41,375 bases of DNA, taken from positions 1 through 41,375 of the forward strand of contig NZ_JAJNAG010000029.1 in assembly GCF_021010575.1 (NCBI RefSeq), read 5' to 3'. The stretch comes from Limnobaculum eriocheiris. Lineage in GTDB: Bacteria > Pseudomonadota > Gammaproteobacteria > Enterobacterales > Enterobacteriaceae. Both the position numbers and the translations under genes were made by a program. Each line of letters begins with the position of its first letter. Within the stretch, counting starts at the first letter, position 1. Of the stretch, positions 1 through 10,912 are shown piece after piece. Under the pieces are notes generated by a model that had not been told where the DNA came from, searched no databases, and saw nothing but the letters and a program-made list of their open reading frames with translations.

Positions 1-111
1 TTGCGAACCCATCTTAAACGGTTGACCCGCAAGACTATCTGCTTCTCAAAGTCAGAAGAAATGCACGATAAGATCATCGGATGGTATCTGACGATCAATC
101 ATTACCACTAA
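1..111 (+). CDS. insB: IS1 family transposase InsB, C-terminal fragment
   Basis: Frame 1 is open from the first base to TAA at 109-111 and gives 36 residues. They contain [16 protein letters not shown], which matches from memory the THIKRLARKTICFSRS segment near the C-terminus of IS1 InsB, the DDE transposase produced by frameshifting from insA. The N-terminal and catalytic parts lie outside the window, so intactness cannot be judged. The tail after this segment differs from classical IS1, so this is a relative of IS1 rather than IS1 itself. Confidence 0.88.
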   Translation: MRTHLKRLTRKTICFSKSEEMHDKIIGWYLTINHYH

Positions 112-126
112 ATCTGCGTCACGACC
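1..126 (+). mobile_element. IS1-family insertion sequence, right end (partial)
   Basis: The first 126 bases are the 3' end of an IS1-like element: the last 36 codons of insB followed by a terminal inverted repeat ending ...TGCGTCACGACC at 126. The reverse complement, GGTCGTGACGCA, opens the IS copy at the other end of the window (41249), so both ends belong to the same or nearly identical IS. The element runs off the left edge. It lies 75 bases beyond the end of btuD. Confidence 0.9.
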
Positions 127-201
127 TTTAATTGAAATAAATGACAGAAAAACTATTAGTGTGATGTGCCTCAAATAAAATCTTTATAACCAAAAAAATC
201 A

Positions 202-963
202 TTAAAATTTTTGACTAACTGGTTTTAACCAACGCTGTTCATTAATCTGGAATAAGTCAAACTTAATATGAAAGACTCTTTCTAATTGTTGAGTTGACAT
301 CACTTCTGCTGCCGTACCTGAAGCGATCAGTTGCCCCTGGTATAGTAACCAGACCTCATCGGCATGGTGTAGCGTATGATTTAAATTATGGGCGCTGACA
401 ATAGCACTGGCACCCTGTAAACAAAACTGTGAGAGCAAATTATCCAATGTCGCCTGCTGTGCCACATCAAGGCTGTTCATTGGTTCATCAAGCAACAGCA
501 ACCTGGCTTCCGGATTCAAAGCTGGCCAAACCTGTAAAAATACCGCAGCCAGTCGCACTCTTTGCCATTCGCCACCAGAGAGCTGGCTTAATGGTCGGCT
601 AAGCTTATCGGTTAATTCCAGCTGTTCCGCTAAAAACATCACGACTGCTTCAGCATCTGTTGATGTTGCCATTTTAGGTTGATGCAGGGCGATATACTGA
701 AAAACCTGCATCATTGCTCTGTTGTCCTGCTGTTGGCTGAGGTAAGCCCGCATGCTGGTCAGTTTTATCGCCGGATAATCATGAATATTTTGTTGCTGCA
801 ATTCAACTGTCCCTTGATAAGGCAGTAGTCCTGCAATTGAGGCTAACAGAGAGCTTTTTCCTGCGCCGTTTGGCCCTATTACATGTATCAACTTTCCCGA
901 ACCCGCTGAGACGGTTATTCCGGATAAACGGGAATTAATTGAGATATCAGTAAGTTTTAGCAT
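202..963 (-). CDS. btuD: Vitamin B12 ABC transporter ATP-binding protein BtuD
   Basis: Cytoplasmic ATPase subunit of the BtuCDF cobalamin importer; it couples ATP hydrolysis to B12 transfer across the inner membrane. The protein is 253 residues (E. coli about 249). It has a Walker A motif GPNGAGKSS at about 30-38, an ABC signature LSGGEWQR, and Walker B LLLLDEP. An upstream in-frame TTG would add 19 residues, but they do not look like BtuD and would lie deep inside btuC; the ATG at 963 starts directly with a BtuD-like LKLTDI. The start overlaps the end of btuC by 17 bases, which implies translational coupling. There is no btuE between the two genes, unlike E. coli btuCED. An IS copy lies 75 bases downstream, where E. 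coli has nlpC. Confidence 0.95.
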   Translation of the reverse strand: MLKLTDISINSRLSGITVSAGSGKLIHVIGPNGAGKSSLLASIAGLLPYQGTVELQQQNIHDYPAIKLTSMRAYLSQQQDNRAMMQVFQYIALHQPKMATSTDAEAVVMFLAEQLELTDKLSRPLSQLSGGEWQRVRLAAVFLQVWPALNPEARLLLLDEPMNSLDVAQQATLDNLLSQFCLQGASAIVSAHNLNHTLHHADEVWLLYQGQLIASGTAAEVMSTQQLERVFHIKFDLFQINEQRWLKPVSQKF

Positions 964-1948
964 GCCGTAATAACATCCAGATAAAAAGCGGTGCACCAAT
1001 AGTTGAAGTAATAACGCCAATAGGTAACTCGGCAGATGTCATGGCAACCCTGGATGTTAAATCCGCCATCAACAAAAGCGTTGACCCCGTCAGAGCACAA
1101 CCTGTTAGCAAGTAACGATGATCGGTAATGCCAGCCAGCCTTAATATATGGGGAACAATTAACCCAATAAATCCAATAATTCCGGCCAGAGCAACACTGG
1201 TGCCCACAATCCAGGCGATAATCATGACAAAAATATTACGCCAGACCACTAATGGCACCCCTAACTGACGTGCCTGATCTTCCCCTAAAGAGAGCAAATT
1301 AAGTTTATCGCCCTGATAAATCAGCCAAACCAGTGCCGGAACTAACGCCAATATTAACCATTTTTGCTGCCAGCCAATGCCGCCAAAGCTGCCCATCAAC
1401 CAATACAATAACTGACGTAAATCCATACTGGAGCTGAAATAGACCGCCCAGGTCATAATAGCGCTACAGGCAATTCCTAAAGCAAAGCCAATCAGCAACA
1501 GTCTGGCCCCCGGCAGCAGTTTGCGCCGGGATAGCCCTAATAAAATCAATGTAAGTATTAATGCACCCAAAATAGCATTCATACTCAGCAACCAAACGGG
1601 TAACAAACCACCACCCAGTAAAATAGTCAGCACCAGCGCAACACCCGCACCGTTAGCAACACCCAGCAATCCGGGTTCTGACAGTGGATTATCAAACAGT
1701 GATTGCATGACCGCCCCCGACATTGCCAGCCCCGCCCCTACGGCGACCACCGCCAATGTTCTGGGAAGCCGCAATTGCCAGACAAACAACCGAGCCTGCT
1801 CACTAAACCACTGCTGAGGTGGTAGCCAGATATCCCCGGCTGACAGGCTGATAAAAATGGTGATGATTAAAAGCAGCGCAAGCAAACAGAGTTTTATTCT
1901 GTCTGTACGCTGTTGTCTTTGCTGAAGCTGAGTAAAACGCAATCCCAT
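947..1948 (-). CDS. btuC: Vitamin B12 ABC transporter permease BtuC
   Basis: Inner-membrane permease of the cobalamin importer, FecCD family. The 333-residue protein is close to the E. coli length (326) and keeps family segments such as RLPRTLAV near the N-terminus, [16 protein letters not shown], and the late [12 protein letters not shown] segment that forms the coupling region with BtuD. About ten hydrophobic segments are visible. An earlier in-frame TTG at 1993 exists but would start next to the ihfA terminator; the ATG at 1948 gives a BtuC-like N-terminus ([13 protein letters not shown]). It lies downstream of ihfA on the same strand, as in E. coli, but behind a strong terminator, so it probably has its own promoter or depends on readthrough. 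Confidence 0.95.
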   Translation of the reverse strand: MGLRFTQLQQRQQRTDRIKLCLLALLLIITIFISLSAGDIWLPPQQWFSEQARLFVWQLRLPRTLAVVAVGAGLAMSGAVMQSLFDNPLSEPGLLGVANGAGVALVLTILLGGGLLPVWLLSMNAILGALILTLILLGLSRRKLLPGARLLLIGFALGIACSAIMTWAVYFSSSMDLRQLLYWLMGSFGGIGWQQKWLILALVPALVWLIYQGDKLNLLSLGEDQARQLGVPLVVWRNIFVMIIAWIVGTSVALAGIIGFIGLIVPHILRLAGITDHRYLLTGCALTGSTLLLMADLTSRVAMTSAELPIGVITSTIGAPLFIWMLLRHAKTY

Positions 1949-1996
1949 GTCGTTACAGGGTTCTCGGATAGTTAATATGAGTTGATGATACAAAAG

Positions 1997-2022
1997 AAAA
2001 AGGCCGCGTGCGCGGCCTTTTT
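1997..2022 (-). terminator. Rho-independent terminator after ihfA
   Basis: A 12-bp perfect inverted repeat, AAAAAGGCCGCG-TG-CGCGGCCTTTTT, lies 13 bases beyond the ihfA stop. The T run is present on both strands, but transcription here is leftward, so it ends the pheST-ihfA transcript and insulates btuCD. Confidence 0.92.
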
Positions 2023-2034
2023 AGGTCTGATGTC

Positions 2035-2331
2035 TTATTCTTTCGGCGTAGCGTTCTCAACCCGGCTCTTTAACTTCTGACCCGGACGGAAAGTGACTAC
2101 CCGGCGTGCGGTGATAGGAATATCTTCGCCAGTTTTTGGGTTACGCCCCGGGCGTTGACTCTTATCCCGCAAGTCAAAATTACCGAATCCGGAAAGTTTG
2201 ACTTGCTCACCATTTTCCAAAGCTTTACGAACTTCTTCAAAAAACAGTTCAACGAGATCTTTTGCATCACGTTTACTCAGGTTAAGCTTTTCGCACAAGT
2301 GTTCAGACATTTCAGCTTTAGTAAGCGCCAT
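2035..2331 (-). CDS. ihfA: Integration host factor subunit alpha
   Basis: Nucleoid-associated protein of the HU/IHF family that pairs with IhfB and bends DNA sharply at specific sites. It is 98 residues (E. coli 99), beginning [20 protein letters not shown]. It has the beta-arm region [12 protein letters not shown], including the proline that intercalates into DNA in IHF, and the flanking SGFGNF motif. Only 4 bases separate its start from the pheT stop, so it is co-transcribed with pheST, as in E. coli. The downstream hairpin at 1997-2022 closes the unit. Confidence 0.97.
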   Translation of the reverse strand: MALTKAEMSEHLCEKLNLSKRDAKDLVELFFEEVRKALENGEQVKLSGFGNFDLRDKSQRPGRNPKTGEDIPITARRVVTFRPGQKLKSRVENATPKE

Positions 2332-2335
2332 AGGT

Positions 2336-4723
2336 TCAATCTCTCAAGGATGCTTGGAATCGCTGTTTCAATGCCTCTACGCATTCTGCAACGGTAGCGG
2401 CAATTTCCTCTTCTTCTAGCGTACGCGTGGTATCTTGCAATGTCAGACTGATAGCCAGGCTCTTATACCCCTCAGCGACACCCTTACCTCGATATACGTC
2501 AAATAAGTTTACGCCAACCATCTGATTTACGCCAACTTTTTTACATATTTCTAATACATTGGCAGCAGGTATGCTTTCAGCCACAACAATTGCAATATCA
2601 CGACGGTTTGCCGGGAAGCGGGAAACCTCTCTGGCAAGCGGTATTCGACGCTCTGAAACCTTGTCCCACAACAGTTCGAATACCACTGTACGACCATTGA
2701 GATCGAGCTTACGCTCAAGCTCAGGATGCACTACACCAATGTATCCAATGCGTTCGCCACTTAAATAAATAGCCGCACTTTGGCCGGGATGTAGCGCAGG
2801 GTTTGCTTCGACTTTAAATTCAATCTCCGACAATTTACCCGTCAATTCTAGCACCGACTCAAGATCGCCTTTTAAATCATAGAAGTCAACTGCTTCACGC
2901 GTAAGGTTCCAGTGCTCTTCGTAGCGATTTCCTGCAATAACACCCGCCAGCATAACCTCCTGCCGGACACCAAATTCTGCTGCCGCATCAGGAACAAAGC
3001 GCAAACCGCTCTCAAACAGGCGTACACGACCCTGTTGGCGGTTCTGGTTATACACGACGGAAGTCAGTAAACCGCTCCATAAAGAGAGGCGCATAGCAGA
3101 CATTTCAACCGAAATTGGGTTAGGTAAAATTAACGCATCCTGTTGAGGGTGCAGTAAATTTTGTACCTTAGGATCAACAAAACTATAGGTGATGGCTTCC
3201 TGATACCCTTTATCCACCAGTAATGCTTTTACCCGACGTAACGGCAGGTTTGCTTCACGATGGGGAGTCATCTCCAGATTGGCGCGTAGAGGGATATTTG
3301 GAATACTGTTGTAACCATAAACCCGGGCAACTTCTTCAATCAGATCTTCTTCGATTTCCATATCGAAACGCCAGCCTGGCGCAACGGCTTTCCAGTTAGC
3401 ACCTTCACGAGAAACTTCGCAGCCTAAACGACTCAGAATATCGCTTACTTGTTCATCAGAAATAACATGGCCAATCAGTTTATCCAACTTTTCTCGACGC
3501 AGTACAATGGTCGCGCGTATCGGAAGCGTGGTTTTATCGGTGGTATCAATAACCGGACCCGGCTGACCACCACAAATATCCAGCAGCAAGCGAGTCGCTC
3601 TTTCTAATGCGGTTTGTTGTAACGCCGGATCAACCCCTCTTTCATAACGATGGGAGGCATCGGTGTGTAAGCCAAAACGACGTGCGCGGCCCGCAATAGC
3701 TAATGGGTTAAAGTAAGCGCTTTCCAGGAAGACATCTTTGGTCTCCTCGTTAACACCAGAATGCTCACCGCCAAAAATTCCACCCATCGCCAATGGCTTT
3801 TGACGATCGGCTATTACTACAATGTCCTGACCCAGTTTCACTTTATTACCATCCAGTAAAACCAGTTCTTCATTCTCTTTTGCCATACGTACAACGATAC
3901 CGCCGTCAATACGCGCTAAATCGAACGCATGCATTGGATGGCCCAGTTCCAGCAGAACGTAGTTAGTAACATCCACAACCGGATCGATAGAGCGAATACC
4001 GCAACGGCGCAGCTTTTCTTTCATCCATAACGGGGTAGCCGCTTTCACGTTAATGCCTTTAACTACCCGGCCTAAATAACGTGGACAAGCTTCACTGGCA
4101 TCCACCTGAATGGAGATAACATCCTGAATGGTTGGTGCCACAGGAGACATATCAGGCTGGTTTAGCGGTAGCTTATTAATCACTGCCACATCGCGGGCAA
4201 CACCGATAATGCCTAAACAGTCGGCACGGTTTGGCGTTACGCTGATTTCAATGGTGGCATCATTTAATTTAAGATATTCCCGTACATCCTGACCGATTGG
4301 CGCATCTTCCGGCAGTTCAATAATGCCGCTGTGATCGTCACTGATACCCAGCTCAGAGAAAGAGCACAACATGCCTTCAGAAGGCTCTCCGCGCAGTTTG
4401 GCGGCTTTAATTTTGAAGTCACCCGGCAGTACGGCACCCACGGTGGCACAGGCTACGGTTAATCCCTTACGGCAGTTAGGTGCACCGCAAACGATATCCA
4501 ACAGGCGATCGCCACCCACATCCACTTTCGTTACGCGCAGCTTGTCCGCATTTGGATGTTGACCGCACTCTACAACCCGGCCAATCACTACACCGGTAAA
4601 TTCACCGGCGACCGGTTCCACGCCGTCTACTTCCAGACCGGCCATGGTAATTTGTTCAGACAATTGGTCACGACTAATCGCAGGGTTAACCCATTCACGC
4701 AACCAGGATTCACTGAATTTCAT
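2336..4723 (-). CDS. pheT: Phenylalanine--tRNA ligase beta subunit
   Basis: Beta chain of the alpha2-beta2 phenylalanyl-tRNA synthetase, which charges tRNA-Phe and edits misacylated tyrosine. It is 795 residues, the E. coli length. The N-terminal EMAP/tRNA-binding-like domain (about 39-150) is followed by the B3/B4 editing region and the B5 domain; an FDX anticodon-binding domain ends the protein ([13 protein letters not shown] onward). It starts 16 bases after pheS and is followed at once by ihfA. No frameshift or internal damage is seen. Confidence 0.97.
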   Translation of the reverse strand: MKFSESWLREWVNPAISRDQLSEQITMAGLEVDGVEPVAGEFTGVVIGRVVECGQHPNADKLRVTKVDVGGDRLLDIVCGAPNCRKGLTVACATVGAVLPGDFKIKAAKLRGEPSEGMLCSFSELGISDDHSGIIELPEDAPIGQDVREYLKLNDATIEISVTPNRADCLGIIGVARDVAVINKLPLNQPDMSPVAPTIQDVISIQVDASEACPRYLGRVVKGINVKAATPLWMKEKLRRCGIRSIDPVVDVTNYVLLELGHPMHAFDLARIDGGIVVRMAKENEELVLLDGNKVKLGQDIVVIADRQKPLAMGGIFGGEHSGVNEETKDVFLESAYFNPLAIAGRARRFGLHTDASHRYERGVDPALQQTALERATRLLLDICGGQPGPVIDTTDKTTLPIRATIVLRREKLDKLIGHVISDEQVSDILSRLGCEVSREGANWKAVAPGWRFDMEIEEDLIEEVARVYGYNSIPNIPLRANLEMTPHREANLPLRRVKALLVDKGYQEAITYSFVDPKVQNLLHPQQDALILPNPISVEMSAMRLSLWSGLLTSVVYNQNRQQGRVRLFESGLRFVPDAAAEFGVRQEVMLAGVIAGNRYEEHWNLTREAVDFYDLKGDLESVLELTGKLSEIEFKVEANPALHPGQSAAIYLSGERIGYIGVVHPELERKLDLNGRTVVFELLWDKVSERRIPLAREVSRFPANRRDIAIVVAESIPAANVLEICKKVGVNQMVGVNLFDVYRGKGVAEGYKSLAISLTLQDTTRTLEEEEIAATVAECVEALKQRFQASLRD

Positions 4724-4739
4724 GTTTTGGCTCCTGCTA

Positions 4740-5777
<1,038 letters not shown>

Positions 5778-5823
5778 TTATAAAACAACGATACTGTTAA
5801 TTATCAATATTACTTCAGGCAAC

Positions 5824-5849
5824 AAAAAAGCCTCCATCAGGAGGCTTTT
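5824..5849 (-). terminator. pheST leader attenuator (terminator hairpin)
   Basis: On the minus strand AAAAGCCTCC-TGAT-GGAGGCTTTT followed by a T run forms a classic terminator between pheM and pheS. An alternative pairing is visible just upstream in the transcript: CCGTTTCTTCT inside pheM can pair with AGAAGAAACGG at about 5858-5868, which fits the antiterminator logic known for E. coli pheM. When charged tRNA-Phe is scarce, ribosome stalling on the Phe codons should favour readthrough into pheST. Confidence 0.88.
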
Positions 5850-5893
5850 GGCGCTAGTTTCCGTTTCTTCTCTTACGCGCAAGCCTCCCGGAG

Positions 5894-5938
5894 TCAGGAG
5901 CTAAAGTAAAAGAAGAAACGGAAAATAGCAGAATTCAT
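5894..5938 (-). CDS. pheM: pheST attenuator leader peptide PheM
   Basis: A 14-codon reading frame encodes [14 protein letters not shown], almost the same as the E. coli leader peptide [14 protein letters not shown]. Five of the 14 residues are phenylalanine, which makes translation sensitive to the charged tRNA-Phe level. It sits immediately upstream of the attenuator hairpin and pheS. The frame is too short for routine gene callers, but sequence and position leave little doubt. Confidence 0.95.
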   Translation of the reverse strand: [14 protein letters not shown]

Positions 5939-6088
5939 ACTTGCGTTACCTTGTTATTATTCTGGTTAGTGTTAAAAATCAAGCTTATAAAAGGCATTGA
6001 AACTGACCATACTACGTATGCCGTTTAATTTCACGTATTTAAACAAAAAAAGTAAAAGAGGGAGTTTTCACCCCCTCTTTCATCTGAC

Positions 6089-6463
<375 letters not shown>

Positions 6464-6482
6464 TTATTATCTGAATTAAAAG

Positions 6483-6777
<295 letters not shown>

Positions 6778-7320
6778 TTACTGTTTCTTCTTAGGGGCGA
6801 GCACCATCACCATCTGACGTCCTTCAATCCTACTTGGGTAGGATTCAACAACGGCCAGTTCGGCGAGATCGTCACGGACGCGGTTAAGCACTTCCATACC
6901 GATCTGCTGGTGAGCCATCTCACGACCGCGGAAACGCAGTGTGATTTTAGCTTTATCACCCTCTTCCAGAAAGCGAACCAGGCTGCGGAGTTTTACCTGA
7001 TAGTCGCCATCATCTGTACCAGGTCGGAATTTAATTTCCTTGATCTGGACAACTTTTTGTTTTTTCTTCTGCTCTTTCGTAGCCTTACTCTTTTCATAGA
7101 GGAATTTACCGTAGTCCATGACCCGGCAAACTGGCGGCTCAGCATTTGGGCTGATCTCTACCAGATCAACACCAGCTTCTTCTGCTTTTTGCAGTGCTTC
7201 ATTCAGACTAACAATTCCCAATTGCTCGCCATCGATGCCTGTTAGTCGCACTTCACGGGCGCGAATCTCGTTGTTAATGCGATTAGGACGCGCTGTTTGA
7301 ACTCTTTTTCCGCCTTTAAT
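6778..7320 (-). CDS. infC: Translation initiation factor IF-3 (AUU start)
   Basis: Binds the 30S subunit, prevents premature 50S joining and checks the start codon. No ATG opens the frame at the right place; reading from ATT at 7320 gives (M)[19 protein letters not shown], which matches the E. coli N-terminus, and a length of 180 residues equal to E. coli. An in-frame GTG at 7251 would drop 23 conserved residues. A strong GGAGG lies eight bases upstream, overlapping the end of thrS. The rare AUU start is the known basis of IF-3 autoregulation, since IF-3 rejects non-canonical starts. N-domain, basic linker ([12 protein letters not shown]) and C-domain are intact. Confidence 0.96.
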   Translation of the reverse strand: MKGGKRVQTARPNRINNEIRAREVRLTGIDGEQLGIVSLNEALQKAEEAGVDLVEISPNAEPPVCRVMDYGKFLYEKSKATKEQKKKQKVVQIKEIKFRPGTDDGDYQVKLRSLVRFLEEGDKAKITLRFRGREMAHQQIGMEVLNRVRDDLAELAVVESYPSRIEGRQMVMVLAPKKKQ

Positions 7321-7323
7321 ACC

Positions 7324-9252
7324 TTATTCCTCCAGTTGATTAAGACTACGACTGCGAATTTCTTGTTGCAGTTTTTCAATCACGTAACTTACGTCAAGAC
7401 TGCCTAAGTCTTTGCCACGGCGGGTACGAACGGCAACTTTGCCGACTTCTACCTCTTTATCGCCGCAGACTAACATATATGGCACACGTCGTAGAGTATG
7501 TTCGCGGATTTTAAAGCCTATTTTCTCATTTCTCAAGTCTGCTTTAGCACGAATACCAGCAGCCTGCAGTTTTTTCGTTAATTCTTCGACATATTCGGCC
7601 TGACCGTCGGTAATATTCATTACCACTACCTGCTGCGGAGCCAACCATGTCGGGAAGAAACCTGCACATTCTTCAGTCAGAATTCCGATAAAGCGTTCTA
7701 ATGAACCTAAAATGGCACGGTGAATCATTACCGGCACGTGACGCTCGTTATCTTCACCAACAAAAGAAGCGCTTAAACGCTCTGGTAATGAAAAGTCGAG
7801 CTGCACAGTACCACACTGCCATGCACGATCCAAACTATCATGCAAAGTAAATTCAATTTTAGGACCGTAAAACGCCCCTTCGCCCGGCTGATAATCAAAT
7901 TCCAGACCGTTAGCCGTCAGTGCTTCTGCCAGATCGTGCTCGGCTCTGTCCCACATAACATCAGTACCAATACGCTTTGCAGGACGAGTGGACAGTTTCA
8001 CACTGATATTTTCGAAACCAAAAGTGCTATACAGATCGTAAACCATTTTAATACAGTTGGTTACTTCCGCCCTCACCTGTTCTTCAGTACAGAAAATATG
8101 TGCATCGTCCTGAGTAAAGCCACGAACTCGCATTAAACCATGCAGAGAACCTGAAGGCTCATTACGATGACAGCTACCAAACTCAGCCATTCTCAACGGC
8201 AGGTCACGATATGATTTTAGACCCTGATTGAAAATCTGCACGTGTCCCGGACAGTTCATTGGCTTAATGCAATATTCACGGTTTTCTGAGGACGTGGTGA
8301 ACATGGCTTCTTTATAGTTTTCCCAGTGCCCGGTTTTTTCCCACAGCACGCGGTCCATCATAAATGGCCCTTTCACTTCCTGATAATCATATTCTCTGAG
8401 CTTCATGCGTACAAACGCTTCCAGCTCGCGGAAAATCGTCCAACCATCATTGTGCCAGAACACCATACCTGGCGCTTCTTCCTGCATATGGTACAGGTCA
8501 AGCTGCTTACCAATACGGCGATGGTCGCGCTTGGCAGCCTCTTCCAGACGCAGCAAATAGGCCGCTAATTGCTTTTTATCGGCCCATGCGGTGCCATAAA
8601 TACGTTGCAGCATTTTATTATTGCTGTCGCCGCGCCAGTAAGCACCGGAAACTTTTTGCAGCTTGAAGTTATGACAGAAACGCATGTTCGGCACGTGAGG
8701 ACCACGGCACATGTCGATATATTCTTCATGATGATACAGCGCCGGATGTGCGTCACGGCTGATGTTTTCATCAAGAATACGTAATTTATAAATTTCACCA
8801 CGGGCTTCGAAAGTATCCCGTGCTTCTTGCCAGCTAACTTTCTTCTTGATGACATCGTAATCTTTCTTAACCAGCTCCATCATTCGCTGTTCAAGCTGAT
8901 CGATATCTTCCTGATTTAACGTTCTGTCGATATCAACATCATAGTAAAAACCATTGTCGATAGTTGGACCAATTGCCATTTTGGTATCAGGCCAAAGCTG
9001 CTTAATCGCATGGCCTAACAGATGCGCACATGAGTGGCGGATAATTTCCAGACCATCGTCGTCTTTGACGGTAATGATTTCCAGATTCGCATCGTTTTCA
9101 ATCAGATCGCAAGCGTCAATACGCTCACCGTTAATACGACCGGCGATACAGGCTTTAGCCAGGCCGGGACCGATATCACGAGCAATATCCATAACTGAAA
9201 CGGCATGGTCGTACTGACGTCGACTTCCATCAGGAAGAGTAATAACTGGCAT
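7324..9252 (-). CDS. thrS: Threonine--tRNA ligase
   Basis: Class II synthetase that charges tRNA-Thr and edits mischarged serine. It has 642 residues, exactly the E. coli length. In order: TGS domain (1-61), editing domain with [10 protein letters not shown] at about 73-82, catalytic core with the zinc and ATP site region ([41 protein letters not shown]), and the C-terminal anticodon-binding domain (from about 535). The stop lies 3 bases before the infC start codon, so the infC ribosome site is inside thrS. Translation is probably autoregulated through the leader operator at 9274-9294. Confidence 0.97.
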   Translation of the reverse strand: MPVITLPDGSRRQYDHAVSVMDIARDIGPGLAKACIAGRINGERIDACDLIENDANLEIITVKDDDGLEIIRHSCAHLLGHAIKQLWPDTKMAIGPTIDNGFYYDVDIDRTLNQEDIDQLEQRMMELVKKDYDVIKKKVSWQEARDTFEARGEIYKLRILDENISRDAHPALYHHEEYIDMCRGPHVPNMRFCHNFKLQKVSGAYWRGDSNNKMLQRIYGTAWADKKQLAAYLLRLEEAAKRDHRRIGKQLDLYHMQEEAPGMVFWHNDGWTIFRELEAFVRMKLREYDYQEVKGPFMMDRVLWEKTGHWENYKEAMFTTSSENREYCIKPMNCPGHVQIFNQGLKSYRDLPLRMAEFGSCHRNEPSGSLHGLMRVRGFTQDDAHIFCTEEQVRAEVTNCIKMVYDLYSTFGFENISVKLSTRPAKRIGTDVMWDRAEHDLAEALTANGLEFDYQPGEGAFYGPKIEFTLHDSLDRAWQCGTVQLDFSLPERLSASFVGEDNERHVPVMIHRAILGSLERFIGILTEECAGFFPTWLAPQQVVVMNITDGQAEYVEELTKKLQAAGIRAKADLRNEKIGFKIREHTLRRVPYMLVCGDKEVEVGKVAVRTRRGKDLGSLDVSYVIEKLQQEIRSRSLNQLEE

Positions 9253-9273
9253 GATAATTCCTTAGTTACAGTG

Positions 9274-9294
9274 GTGACCCATACGCCAGATCAC
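9274..9294 (-). promoter_or_regulatory. thrS translational operator (anticodon-like hairpin)
   Basis: In the thrS leader, 22 to 42 bases upstream of the ATG, the transcript reads GTGATCTGGCGTATGGGTCAC: a stem of GTGA/TCAC extended by weaker pairs with CGU in the loop. In E. coli the domain 2 hairpin of the thrS operator mimics the tRNA-Thr anticodon arm in this way, and ThrS binding blocks ribosome loading. The adjoining CACTGTAACTAAGGA also resembles the E. coli leader as I remember it. Confidence 0.75.
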
Positions 9295-9499
9295 ATGCAA
9301 ATAATATTTTTTATATTTAAATCAATGGATTGATACCTTTCTCGACTCACAGTTATCGAACGGCCGCCCAATTGTGTACACACATTGATTTGTCGGTTTA
9401 CGTTTTATAAAAACGAAGGGCGAATTTTAACACCGAGCGCAGTAACTGGATAGTACAAAATGAAAAAAGCCCTGCTGACTCAGTATCAATCGAGCATCA

Positions 9500-9694
9500 C
9501 TAATCAACTACTCGGGGTGAGAGATAGATCTCTTCAGGATCCTGTGTCAATTCCACGCTGGCGATCGCCCATTCCGCCTGAGTTTCCATCCGGTATTTGG
9601 TATAACAGGCCCGCGTTTCGTCATATTCACAATCAAACGTGACTTTTCCGCTATACCAGAGCAAGTTCCACAATAATCGGGGAACAAACAGCGT
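9500..9694 (-). pseudogene. Possible decayed small gene (no recognised family)
   Basis: The minus strand is open from 9694 to TAG at 9500-9502 and ends with a natural-looking acidic tail (VELTQDPEEIYLSPRVVD). Upstream residues include WYSGKVTFDCEYDETRACYT. No ATG or good ribosome site opens this frame; the first usable starts are TTG codons at 9673 and 9664. Just upstream, coding-like text continues in other frames (FFEDYLHLVFGNNIRF at about 9720-9765; ERCLFPDYCGTCSG at about 9655-9695), as expected for a short cysteine-rich gene broken by frameshifts. It could instead be a functional tail of a gene with an unusual start, or chance. I do not recognise the protein. Confidence 0.35.
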
Positions 9695-9836
9695 TCATGA
9701 ATCTAATGTTATTTCCAAAAACCAAATGAAGATAATCCTCAAAAAATAGCGGTGTCTGCACTATCGCCCCTGATATTCCGTGCTGGTAAACTAGAATGCC
9801 CGCCAAAAAGTTATTTTGACAGGCATTAATTGATAA

Positions 9837-10706
9837 TTACAACTCATCCCCAAACAGTTGTGTTACCGCCTGTTGCGCGACGTTAATATGTTCATCACCA
9901 AACAGATTAGCCCGGTTTAACAGGTAATAGAGTTGATATAACGGCTGACGATCGATAAAACTGGCGGGTAATGGCCAAACGCTTTGATAACCGTCGTATA
10001 TTTGCGGTGGCAAATCAGGATACAGCGGTAACATAGCCAGGTCACACTCACGATCGCCCCAGTAGCATGCCGGGTCAAAAATGATTGGCCCCACGGCGCT
10101 AACGCCGCAATTTGTCGGCCATAAATCACCATGAAGCAACGAAGGTTGTGGATGATGGCTTTTCAGGCGATGACTGACAATATCGATAATGGTATCAATA
10201 TCCCCATAATTCAACCCTTTTTCAGCGGCCAACTGAAGTTGCCACCCGATACGTTGTTCTGCAAAAAACACATTCCAGTAGCGCTGCCAACGATTAGGTT
10301 GTGGAGTGGTAGTTAAATCGCTGTCAAAGTCCAGACCAAATTGTGGTTGATCGCTCCACTGGTGCAGTCGGGCCAGTTGCTGCCCCAGACAGTAAGCATG
10401 ATGGGCATCCAATGGCTTTAACGGTAGGTATTCCAGCAGCAGAAAACTAAAATCACGATCGTAACCAACGCCATAAACCTCTGGCACCCGAACCGTACCA
10501 CTCTTGGCTAATGCCGTTAGCTGATCGAACTCCGCATTAAAGATAGGCAGAATATCTCTTGTGTCATACTTGATAAAAACCTCTTTTTTGCCGTTGCTTA
10601 CCCGACGAGCATGATGGATATCACCCCCTGACAACTCCTCCTTTTCAGTAATTGTATAAGTCTCACCCAGATACTCACTTAATAAACGACTGACGGATTG
10701 CCACAT
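9837..10706 (-). CDS. yniA: Fructosamine kinase family protein
   Basis: Predicted cytosolic kinase of the fructosamine/ketosamine-3-kinase family, which phosphorylates sugars attached to amines and so helps remove glycation products; the exact substrate of bacterial YniA-type enzymes is less certain. It is 289 residues (E. coli about 286). The aminoglycoside-kinase-like catalytic loop is HGDLWPTN at 192-199 and the metal-binding motif IFDPACYWGDRE starts at 209, with an acidic patch after it. The upstream leader carries paired palindromes (10741 and 10845). yniB follows upstream on the same strand, as in E. coli, but a 200-base interval with a hairpin separates them. Confidence 0.9.
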   Translation of the reverse strand: MWQSVSRLLSEYLGETYTITEKEELSGGDIHHARRVSNGKKEVFIKYDTRDILPIFNAEFDQLTALAKSGTVRVPEVYGVGYDRDFSFLLLEYLPLKPLDAHHAYCLGQQLARLHQWSDQPQFGLDFDSDLTTTPQPNRWQRYWNVFFAEQRIGWQLQLAAEKGLNYGDIDTIIDIVSHRLKSHHPQPSLLHGDLWPTNCGVSAVGPIIFDPACYWGDRECDLAMLPLYPDLPPQIYDGYQSVWPLPASFIDRQPLYQLYYLLNRANLFGDEHINVAQQAVTQLFGDEL

Positions 10707-10740
10707 GACATCACCCCAAGATTATGATCAAGATAGACTC

Positions 10741-10854
10741 AGGTTAACCTTTTGATTCCAGCGAAACTTCGATCCAATGCACAGCTTTGGTCTAAAAATA
10801 TCGCTACATGTTGATTTTTATATCGCAGGCCGCGTGAGACCTAAAGGTTAACCT
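10741..10854. repeat. Paired 10-bp palindromes AGGTTAACCT upstream of yniA
   Basis: AGGTTAACCT occurs at 10741-10750 and again at 10845-10854. Extending by two bases gives AAAGGTTAACCT, with the two copies in opposite orientation. The nearer copy is 35 bases upstream of the yniA start codon. Such paired dyads spaced by about ten helical turns can be operators for a looping repressor, but no cognate regulator is visible. Confidence 0.55.
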
Positions 10855-10883
10855 ACAGATCCGGTACAATTACCGGTCTGTAG
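10853..10883. terminator. Long hairpin between yniB and yniA, possible terminator
   Basis: CTACAGAtCCGGT-acaatt-ACCGGtCTGTAG forms a stem of about 12 pairs with one mismatch. It lies 30 bases beyond the yniB stop and upstream of yniA. No T run follows on the minus strand, so it is a weak intrinsic terminator at best; it may instead stabilise or process the mRNA. Confidence 0.4.
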
Positions 10884-10912
10884 TATTAAGCGTAGAAGGC
10901 AATGGGGGATTA

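Larger units (their letters stand above)
9253..9836. other. 584-base interval between thrS and yniA
   Basis: The part next to thrS (9253 to about 9430) is the thrS leader and promoter region, AT-rich with the operator described separately. The middle (about 9500-9780) looks like worn coding sequence on the minus strand. A 60-codon plus-strand frame from 9460 is not convincing: its composition is odd and it lies over the minus-strand candidate. The 50 bases beside yniA show nothing recognisable. E. coli has ydiY, pfkB and ydiZ in this position; none of them is intact here. Confidence 0.6.

Noticed and set aside
1521-1817. 98-codon plus-strand frame inside btuC
   Set aside because: It lies wholly antisense to a clear BtuC sequence, has low-complexity Ser/Thr/Ala/Pro content and no ribosome site.
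6778-7245. 158-codon plus-strand frame antisense to infC
   Set aside because: Shadow of a strongly conserved gene in another frame; no family resemblance.
9460-9642. 60-codon plus-strand frame upstream of thrS
   Set aside because: No recognisable domain, no good ribosome site, and the opposite strand is more protein-like.
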